The position numbers and the translations under genes are program-made. This document shows, one piece after another, positions 1 through 5,932 of a DNA stretch of 6,534 nt; position 1 is the first letter of the stretch, and every line of letters begins with the position of its first letter. The DNA lies in assembly GCA_003488445.1 (NCBI GenBank), contig DNLO01000085.1, positions 1 to 6,534 on the forward strand, in the 5' to 3' direction. The notes below the pieces were generated by a model. That model made no database searches and was not told the DNA's origin. It saw only the letters and a list, made by a program, of their open reading frames with translations. The stretch is from Lachnospiraceae bacterium. Lineage in GTDB: Bacteria; Bacillota; Clostridia; Lachnospirales; Lachnospiraceae.

Positions 1-1183
1 CCTGTCTGAGCCTCACCAGAGTGTGGTATGGCACGTCCGATACGGGTATCCGAAAGAGCGAGGCTTCGTTGCCTGCATTAAGTCTGATGGACTTGAATAC
101 GACCGGTGTATATGTGCCGTCGAAGAAGGTGATGCGTGTGGGCTTCTGGTCGAAAGCGCTGGTGACATGGTACACGGAAACCACATATACATACTCAGGC
201 GTGATGTCATAGATAAACCCGGATCCGCTGCTGACATAGTCCGCCTCATCCCTGTAGAGGTTCACCAGGGTCATGCCGCAGTTGTCCGTGACCCACTTTC
301 TGTCGGGGCTTTTCAGGGGTTCATAGGTGAAGAAACCCGCCTCTACGGTCTCCTCCATCTGCTCTTCACTCATCCTGTAGTCGTTCAGGTGCTTCCTGAC
401 CCTGTCTTCAGAGGAGATCACATGTACCGTGGTCTTGGCAGTGGTGGTGAGTCCGTACGAGTCCGTCACGGAGTATGCTGCCACATAGTCTCCTATATTG
501 CGAAAGTCCACGTCCGATATATCGGACTTCACACTGTCCGTGAGCCATCCGTCCACATCATCGGTGGCGAAGACGGGATCCAGCGCGCTGCCGTCACTTC
601 CCATCCGGATATACTGTTCATGTACCCCGTAGAGCTCCGGAGGAGTGTCCACGAAGAGCTTTATCTTCTTCTCACTCCTGTTGGCATTGCCATCCGTGGC
701 CTCGATCACGATCTCGGGTCTTCCTATATCGTCGAAATAGAGCCCCTCTATCTCCTTTCCGTCGTAGTAATACCTGACAAAGACCGTACCGCTCTTATCC
801 GTCGCCTCCGCCTGCAGCACGGAAAGATCATAATCCCTTCCCGCGGCCAGCACCGTATCAAGCGAATATCCCGCCCTGATCTGAGGCGGCACCGTATCCC
901 GCACATGTATGGTGTATTCATATGCCGCAAACAGGTTGGACGCCCTCACGGTGTAGTCGCCTACCTTGCCGGTATTCAGTCCGCCAAGATCCACAATCGT
1001 GTGCTCTACGGTCCAGGGAGTCCCCCCGATATATTCCGCCGCATCATCGCTTACGGTATCTCCCAGCTCTATGGTCTTATCCTGCCACAGCGGCTCGCCC
1101 TTCAGCAGATATCCTGCCACACCCAGCATAATACAAATCACAGCGACCACACCAAGTACGGCCGCTGCGACGTTCTTTATCAT
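1..1183 (-). CDS. Membrane-anchored Ig-like domain protein with C-terminal HtrA/trypsin-like fold (5' part, runs off window)
   Basis: Translating the minus strand from ATG at 1183 gives 394 codons open to the left edge, so the C-terminus is missing. Residues 5-27 form one hydrophobic segment after a Lys, read as an uncleaved signal anchor; Cys17 does not sit in a good lipobox. Residues about 35-95, 97-180 and 178-256 look like three beta-sandwich modules of the DUF5011/bacterial Ig type: each has a Gly-Asp-Tyr-Thr-Val or comparable late strand, and the last two open with Asp-Thr-x-Pro-Pro. After a charged helix (260-282), residues about 303-394 resemble an HtrA/trypsin N-lobe: SGSGFIYD at 318-325, YVYVVSVYHV at 331-340 with putative catalytic His339, then FFDG, then NEASLFRI at 372-379. 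Glu373 stands where HtrA proteins carry the catalytic Asp. The nucleophilic Ser would lie outside the window. The start is 13 bases after the rpe stop, with a weak AGAGAAA ribosome site. The extracytoplasmic location and fold are firm inferences; protease activity is not established. Confidence 0.75.
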   Translation of the reverse strand, partial: MIKNVAAAVLGVVAVICIMLGVAGYLLKGEPLWQDKTIELGDTVSDDAAEYIGGTPWTVEHTIVDLGGLNTGKVGDYTVRASNLFAAYEYTIHVRDTVPPQIRAGYSLDTVLAAGRDYDLSVLQAEATDKSGTVFVRYYYDGKEIEGLYFDDIGRPEIVIEATDGNANRSEKKIKLFVDTPPELYGVHEQYIRMGSDGSALDPVFATDDVDGWLTDSVKSDISDVDFRNIGDYVAAYSVTDSYGLTTTAKTTVHVISSEDRVRKHLNDYRMSEEQMEETVEAGFFTYEPLKSPDRKWVTDNCGMTLVNLYRDEADYVSSGSGFIYDITPEYVYVVSVYHVTSAFDQKPTRITFFDGTYTPVVFKSIRLNAGNEASLFRIPVSDVPYHTLVRLRQ

Positions 1184-1196
1184 ATCAGGTTTCTCT

Positions 1197-1868
1197 TTAC
1201 CTGTTTCCGGAATAGCTTTCTATCTCTTTCTTGTACTTGTCGGTGAGGGCTGCGGCATCTCCTCCGAATATGGCCGAGCCCATCACGATGATATTGGCTC
1301 CGGCCTCCAGCACGGTGGGCAGGGTCTCATCGGTCACACCTCCGTCCACCTCTATGTCGAGCTCTCTCTCCTCGTTCAGCGCCATGGCTCTCAGCGCCTT
1401 TATCTTCCTGGTGGCCTTCTCTATATACTTCTGGCCTCCGAAGCCCGGGTTGACCGTCATGAGCAGCACCATATCCACATCGTCCATCACATAGTCCAGA
1501 GTGGAAAGGGAGGTGCCCGGATTCAATGCGAGTCCCACCTTCACTCCCGTGCGTCTGATCTGCTTCAGAGCGTTCTCTATATCTCTCGTGGCCTCGGCAT
1601 GTATGGTGAGGATATCGGCTCCGCAGTCCACGAAGGTCTCAATGTACCTCTCCGGATTGGATACCATCAGATGTACATCGAAGGTCACGTCCGTAGCCTC
1701 TCTTATCGACCTTATCACCGGCATTCCGAAGGAGATCTGGGGCACGAAGTCCCCGTCCATCACGTCGATATGTATGCCGTCAGCTCCCGCTGCCACCACT
1801 TTTTCTATGTCTTTTCCCAGGTTCTTGAAGTCCGCAGCCAATATGGACGGATGCAGCTTATAATCCAT
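1197..1868 (-). CDS. rpe: Ribulose-phosphate 3-epimerase
   Basis: This cytosolic enzyme interconverts D-ribulose 5-phosphate and D-xylulose 5-phosphate in the pentose phosphate pathway. The 223-residue protein has the normal length and a complete TIM-barrel pattern. It opens with HPSILAADF (6-14, including Ser8), followed by HIDVMDG (33-39), FDVHLMV (63-69), the phosphate-loop-like MTVNPGFGGQ (137-146), EVDGG (173-177) and the C-terminal GSAIFG phosphate-binding segment (197-202). The expected metal ligands His33, Asp35, His66 and Asp175 are all present, with Asp35 and Asp175 as the acid/base pair. The ATG overlaps the rsgA stop by one base (TGATG) and has a strong Shine-Dalgarno six bases upstream, inside rsgA, so translational coupling is likely. 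Nothing looks damaged, and Rpe normally follows rsgA in Firmicutes. Confidence 0.97.
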   Translation of the reverse strand: MDYKLHPSILAADFKNLGKDIEKVVAAGADGIHIDVMDGDFVPQISFGMPVIRSIREATDVTFDVHLMVSNPERYIETFVDCGADILTIHAEATRDIENALKQIRRTGVKVGLALNPGTSLSTLDYVMDDVDMVLLMTVNPGFGGQKYIEKATRKIKALRAMALNEERELDIEVDGGVTDETLPTVLEAGANIIVMGSAIFGGDAAALTDKYKKEIESYSGNR

Positions 1869-2746
1869 CAGTATCTCCTTCTTTCATGCAGTTCGTTCCA
1901 TATCTCAGTGTACGACTCATATCTCTCTGCAGATATCCCGCCATCATCCAAAGCCTGCTTCACGGCACACCCCGGCTCGTGGGTATGAGTGCAGTCCTTG
2001 TAGTAGCATTCACCTGTGTGCGGTCTGATCTCCGGGAAGCACCAGGCGAGGTCGCTCTCATCCATATCCGGCAGATCCATAGCCGAGAACCCCGGGGAAT
2101 CAAAGATGAAGGTGTCTCCCCACAGGTGGAGGAGCTCTGTGTGTCTCGTGGTCTGTTTCCCCCGGCCCAGCTTGCGGCTCACATCTCCGGTCTCCATCAC
2201 CTCTTCTCCCGAAAGTGCATTGATCATGGAAGACTTGCCGACCCCCGATGGTCCGGCCACAGAAGTGACCATGCCGTCCAGCGCCTCTCTCACGTCCTCC
2301 AGTCCCCTGGTATCCGATACCGATGTGAAGATGAGCCTGTAGCCGGCTCTTTCGTATATCCTCTCGATACAGGGTATATCGTCTGCTGCAGCGAGATCGT
2401 CTTTATTGATGCATATGACCGAGGGTATCTTCTCCCTCTCCATCATGATGAGGAATCTGTCGAGTAGTCCCCATGCAGGCTCCGGACTGTGCACAGAGAA
2501 GATGATGAGCGCCTGATCTATATTTGCCACAGGAGGACGTATCAGGGCATTGCTCCTCGGGAGGATCTCCGTGACATTGCCCTCCACGTCGTCTGTATGA
2601 GTGAGCTCTATCAGGCATCTGTCACCGGCCAGTGGCTTCAGCGATCGCTGCCGGAATATGCCCTTGGCCCTGCATTGATATATACCCTCTTCGGTATACA
2701 CATAGTAGAAACCGCCTATACCTTTGAGTATCCTGCCTTCAAGCAT
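1868..2746 (-). CDS. rsgA: Ribosome small-subunit-dependent GTPase A (RsgA/YjeQ/CpgA)
   Basis: This circularly permuted GTPase acts late in 30S subunit assembly, checking the decoding region and releasing maturation factors. The 292-residue protein has the full family layout. An N-terminal OB fold (about 1-68) is followed by the permuted G motifs in the order G4 NKDD (114-117), G1/P-loop GPSGVGKS (165-172), the G2/switch segment with GKQTTRHTE (196-204) and G3 DSPG (216-219). The C-terminal zinc-binding motif uses Cys247, Cys252, His254 and Cys260. Its ATG is 12 bases after the kinase stop, with only a weak ribosome site (CCGGACAG); an adjacent GTG is out of frame and stops at once, so this start stands. 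In B. subtilis the orthologue CpgA is a substrate of PrkC, which fits its place just downstream of the kinase here; phosphorylation in this organism is inference. Confidence 0.96.
   Translation of the reverse strand: MLEGRILKGIGGFYYVYTEEGIYQCRAKGIFRQRSLKPLAGDRCLIELTHTDDVEGNVTEILPRSNALIRPPVANIDQALIIFSVHSPEPAWGLLDRFLIMMEREKIPSVICINKDDLAAADDIPCIERIYERAGYRLIFTSVSDTRGLEDVREALDGMVTSVAGPSGVGKSSMINALSGEEVMETGDVSRKLGRGKQTTRHTELLHLWGDTFIFDSPGFSAMDLPDMDESDLAWCFPEIRPHTGECYYKDCTHTHEPGCAVKQALDDGGISAERYESYTEIWNELHERRRY
1874..1880 (-). promoter_or_regulatory. Ribosome binding site of rpe, inside rsgA
   Basis: On the minus strand this reads AAGGAGA, with six bases between AGGAG and the rpe ATG. It lies in the last codons of rsgA and supports both the chosen rpe start and termination-reinitiation coupling at the TGATG overlap. 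It is the best-spaced ribosome site in the window along with that of prpC. Confidence 0.85.
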
Positions 2747-2758
2747 TCACTGTCCGGC

Positions 2759-5179
2759 TCATCTGGTGAAGGCTATGGCCTGGGATGTATCCACCGCCTG
2801 CTGATCCACCGTGTAAGGTGTCCCGTCATCGTTGGTTCCCGTCACCCTGGCGGTATAGCTGATGGAGAATACCCCTCCGGTATCCGCACTGTTCACATCA
2901 GCTGCTGCTATCTGTATGGTCACCGGGAACTCCGTCACATCCTTCTGACCGTATACCGTCCCCGAAGCATTTCCCGTAAGCACTATCCTCGCAGGTGTCC
3001 CCGGCACGTATCCGTTGGGTGCCTGCACGTTCTGGGAGAACACCGTATCTCCCGCCACTCCGTCAGCACCGAGGCTTAGCACGAAGTCCACGCTGCTTCC
3101 GTTCGCCACGATGGAGTCGGGCTCCACACTCTGTGATATAACGAGTCCTGCCGCCACCGAATCCGACTTCTCCTCAGTGATGGACGACCATGAGAGTCCG
3201 GATGCGGTCAGCGCCGTCTTCGCCTGTGTCTCCGTCAGTCCTATGATGTTCGGCACAGCCACGCTGCCCTCCGGTATGGGCTCACCCGCCCCGTCAGAGC
3301 CCGTGCTGATCACTACGGACACCGTAGCACCGGGAGCTACCATCTCTCCGGCCTGGGGACTCTGGGAAATGACAGATCCCGAAGGGACCGTAGCCGAAGC
3401 TCCCTGGGTCACCGACATGACGAGTCCCAGGTTCTCCAGTGTCACCTTGGCCTCTGCCGCTGTCACGTTCACGAGGCTCGGCACGGCGATATTGCCTGTC
3501 CCCGAGCTCACCACCAGCGTGACGGTATATCCCGGAGGTATCATGCTCCCCGCTGCCGGCTCCGATCCTATGACGGTGCCTGCAGGCACAGCCTCCGATG
3601 CCTCATTCCTCGACTGTACCACATATCCTTCTGCCTCCAGAGCAGCCTTTGCTGCCTCGAAGCTCTGTCCGGTCACATCCTGGAGAGCCTTGTTCTCGGA
3701 GACCACTGAATTCTCCGAGGCCGACCCCTTCCTGACCTCTATCACCCGTCTTGCGATGAAAAGGATCAGTATCAGGATGATGATACCTACTACTACCGCT
3801 ATGCCTCTCATGATCATGGACATCCTGTCGTCCATGTCATCATCGCTCTCATATCTGGAGCCCTTCTGACTGCTCCTGCGGCTTGCCGAAGAGGTGCGCT
3901 GCCTGTCTCTTGATGCGGCAGCTCTCTCCTTCTCCCTGCGCTTCCTGGCGGCCTCTCTCCTCTTGCGGCGGATCTCTTCTTCTTCGAACTCATCCAGGGC
4001 ATCACGGTCTCCCGCACGCTCACCGGTCCTCTCCGAAGGTCTCCTCCTCGGACGCTCGTCATCTCTCTCCGACGGATCTCTCCTGCCGCTCTCACGCCTG
4101 TCACTGCCGTCTCTCTCGCGTCTGCCGCGCCTGTCCCTGTCCTCGCCGTCACGACGCCTCTTACGGGGTCTTTCCTCGTCGTCTTCTCTCCTGTGGTCCT
4201 CCTCGAGCCGTTCTCTGGTACGGTTGTATGCAGAGATCAGAGACTCGTCCACATCTATGGAGCCCGTTCTGGTCTTTATCGACTTGATATCATCTTCGGA
4301 CACCATCTTGGTGGCGCCGCCGTTGCCTCCCGAAGGTATGCGCTTTATGAAATTCTCATCAGGGGTGAGCAGTGACTGCTTCAGATCCGCTATGACCTCC
4401 GCCATGGATGAGTATCTTCTGTCGGAGTTCTTCTCTGTGCATTTGAATATGATCTGCTCTATGCTGACAGGTATGTCTCCCACGAACTCCCTGGGGCTCG
4501 GCATGGCATCCTGGATATGCTGTATCGCTATGGTGACCGTGGTATCGCCGTCAAAGGGCACCCTGCCCGTGAGCATCTCGAAAAGCACCACGCCAAGCGA
4601 ATAGATATCACTCTTCTCATCGGAATACCCGCCGCGGGCCTGCTCCGGTGAAGTGTAGTGCACGGAACCCATCACGTTGGAGGTGATGGTCTCGCTCGTG
4701 GCAGCCTTTGCTATGCCGAAGTCCGTGACCTTTACCTTGCCATCCTTGGAGATGATGACGTTCTGCGGCTTCACGTCTCTGTGTATGATGCCTGCCTTAT
4801 GGGCACACTCCAGACCCTGGGCCATCTGTATGGCTATACTTATGGACTCCTTCACAGAGAGTCTGAGCTTCTTCTCGATATAGTGCTTGAGCGTGATGCC
4901 CTCCACCAGCTCCATCACTATATACTGCAGTCCCTTGTCCTCGCCCACGTCGTATACTCCGACTATGTTCGAGTGGATCAGGCCTGCCGCAGCCTGTGCC
5001 TCCGCATGGAACTTCGTGACGAAGTTTGCATTCTCGGCATACTCCTGCTTCAGTACTTTTATTGCCACGAATCTGGACAGCTTGGTATCCTGTGCCTTAT
5101 AGACATCGGACATCCCGCCCGTGCCTATCCGGCTCAGTATCTCATATCTGTCTGCAAGTATCATTCCTTCGCTTACCAT
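2759..5179 (-). CDS. prkC: PASTA-domain eukaryotic-like Ser/Thr protein kinase (PrkC/StkP/PknB type)
   Basis: This single-pass membrane kinase couples cell-wall status to division, peptidoglycan synthesis or dormancy exit in Firmicutes. The 806-residue protein is long compared with about 650 for B. subtilis PrkC. The intracellular kinase domain (about 11-272) is intact: Gly-rich loop IGTGGMSDVY (18-27), Lys41 in VAIK, Glu60 of helix C, catalytic HRDVKPQN (133-140, Asp135), DFG (153-155), a Thr/Ser-rich activation loop (161-176) and SPE in place of APE (177-179). A very charged Arg/Asp/Glu linker (about 321-450) leads to one membrane helix (459-476). Outside are three PASTA repeats (about 497-559, 563-627, 638-704), each with the PxxxGxxVxxxxP core or a close variant, then a roughly 100-residue beta-rich tail that is not PASTA. 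The ATG at 5179 is preferred although its AGGAG lies 13 bases upstream; the internal Met6 has a purine tract directly abutting it. The upstream prpC is the cognate phosphatase. Confidence 0.97.
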   Translation of the reverse strand: MVSEGMILADRYEILSRIGTGGMSDVYKAQDTKLSRFVAIKVLKQEYAENANFVTKFHAEAQAAAGLIHSNIVGVYDVGEDKGLQYIVMELVEGITLKHYIEKKLRLSVKESISIAIQMAQGLECAHKAGIIHRDVKPQNVIISKDGKVKVTDFGIAKAATSETITSNVMGSVHYTSPEQARGGYSDEKSDIYSLGVVLFEMLTGRVPFDGDTTVTIAIQHIQDAMPSPREFVGDIPVSIEQIIFKCTEKNSDRRYSSMAEVIADLKQSLLTPDENFIKRIPSGGNGGATKMVSEDDIKSIKTRTGSIDVDESLISAYNRTRERLEEDHRREDDEERPRKRRRDGEDRDRRGRRERDGSDRRESGRRDPSERDDERPRRRPSERTGERAGDRDALDEFEEEEIRRKRREAARKRREKERAAASRDRQRTSSASRRSSQKGSRYESDDDMDDRMSMIMRGIAVVVGIIILILILFIARRVIEVRKGSASENSVVSENKALQDVTGQSFEAAKAALEAEGYVVQSRNEASEAVPAGTVIGSEPAAGSMIPPGYTVTLVVSSGTGNIAVPSLVNVTAAEAKVTLENLGLVMSVTQGASATVPSGSVISQSPQAGEMVAPGATVSVVISTGSDGAGEPIPEGSVAVPNIIGLTETQAKTALTASGLSWSSITEEKSDSVAAGLVISQSVEPDSIVANGSSVDFVLSLGADGVAGDTVFSQNVQAPNGYVPGTPARIVLTGNASGTVYGQKDVTEFPVTIQIAAADVNSADTGGVFSISYTARVTGTNDDGTPYTVDQQAVDTSQAIAFTR

Positions 5180-5192
5180 TAACGATCTGTCT

Positions 5193-5197
5193 CTCCT
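5193..5197 (-). promoter_or_regulatory. Ribosome binding site of prkC with long spacing
   Basis: On the minus strand this is AGGAG, in the 24-base gap between prpC and prkC. Thirteen bases separate it from the ATG at 5179, beyond the usual 5-9. No in-frame ATG, GTG or TTG lies between them, and the next Met (5164) is directly abutted by AAGGA with no spacer. The site is therefore probably functional but weak. Confidence 0.5.
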
Positions 5198-5203
5198 GCC
5201 GCT

Positions 5204-5932
5204 TTACTTGAAGGGCTCTATGATCACTATTCCTATGTTGTCGCTTCCGCCGTTGTCGTTCGCTCTCTTCACGAGCCCCTGTACCGCACTCACCACATCC
5301 GATGAGCTGCGCACTATCATCCTGATATCCTCGTCCTCCACCATGTTGGTGAGTCCGTCGGTGCACATCAGGATCACATCTCCCTCCTTGAGCCTGATGT
5401 CAAAGAAGTCGACGCGTATCTCCTCGTCTCCCCCTATGGCACGGGTGATCTTGTTCTTCATGGGATGGCTCCTGGCCTCATTCTCCCTGATCTCACCCGC
5501 TCTGACCATCTCCTCTACAAGGCTGTGGTCCCTCGTGATCTGGCTGATGCGATCGTCTATCAGGTACAGTCTTGAGTCGCCCACATTGGCCACATACAGC
5601 GTATCGTCTATTATGGTCGCCACCACAAGCGTGGTCCCCATGCCCTCGTGATCCGGGAGTCTGTGAGCCTCCTCTATGATCGCGGCATTGGCCACCTCGT
5701 AGGCATGCCTTATAAGTCTGATGGGATTGGTCTCGTGTGAATCGCTTATGTCAGACACCACGGTCTCCGTGGTGAATCTCGAAGCATAGTCTCCCGCGGC
5801 ATGTCCTCCCATACCGTCGGCTACAATAAAAAGATTCGGCAGATTCCCTACCGGATTCTCCGAGGTGTATACGTAGTCCTGGTTCACTTTCCTTTTCTGA
5901 CCGGTATCGGTCATGGAAAAGGTCTTTATCAT
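5204..5932 (-). CDS. prpC: PP2C-family (PPM) Ser/Thr protein phosphatase, partner of PrkC
   Basis: This Mn/Mg-dependent cytosolic phosphatase reverses phosphorylation by the neighbouring kinase (named PrpC in Bacillus and Stp in staphylococci and streptococci). The 242-residue protein shows all PPM motifs: RKVNQD (14-19) with Arg14 for phosphate and Asp19 near the metals, VADGMGGH (37-44) with metal-binding Asp39, MGTT (98-101), VGDSRLY (117-123), DHS (135-137), CTDGLT (190-195) with Asp192, and the C-terminal GGSDNIG (228-234) with Asp231. No transmembrane segment is seen. The ATG at 5932 is chosen because a near-ideal GGGAGGAA lies just upstream and because the protein then begins at the normal family N-terminus. 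An in-frame ATG 20 codons earlier (5992) would add sequence lying over rlmN with no family resemblance. The start overlaps the rlmN stop in an ATGA, so the two are probably translationally coupled. Confidence 0.96.
   Translation of the reverse strand: MIKTFSMTDTGQKRKVNQDYVYTSENPVGNLPNLFIVADGMGGHAAGDYASRFTTETVVSDISDSHETNPIRLIRHAYEVANAAIIEEAHRLPDHEGMGTTLVVATIIDDTLYVANVGDSRLYLIDDRISQITRDHSLVEEMVRAGEIRENEARSHPMKNKITRAIGGDEEIRVDFFDIRLKEGDVILMCTDGLTNMVEDEDIRMIVRSSSDVVSAVQGLVKRANDNGGSDNIGIVIIEPFK

Noticed and set aside
512..527. Perfect 16-base palindrome GTCCGATATATCGGAC, a possible operator
   Set aside because: It lies in the middle of a coding region, encoding Ser-Asp-Ile-Ser-Asp. A palindrome of this length has roughly a one-in-ten chance of occurring at random in a window this size, and no promoter is nearby.
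1184..1196. Terminator or promoter between rpe and the downstream gene
   Set aside because: The gap is 13 bases with no inverted repeat or T-tract and no promoter hexamers; read-through transcription is the simplest reading.
23..1246. 407-codon plus-strand open frame antisense to the Ig/trypsin-like gene
   Set aside because: Its translation shows no domain, signal or motif, while the minus strand gives a coherent 394-residue protein with a signal anchor and recognisable folds. The codon pattern of the minus gene leaves the opposite frame open by chance.
3015..3869. 284-codon plus-strand open frame opposite the PASTA region
   Set aside because: It is a Ser/Thr/Pro-rich shadow of the repetitive PASTA coding sequence; the minus-strand reading is a full kinase.
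3894..4604. 236-codon plus-strand open frame rich in Ser, Leu and Arg
   Set aside because: It mirrors the Arg/Asp/Glu linker and kinase domain on the other strand; complementing Arg/Glu codons produces Ser/Leu runs. It has no independent support.
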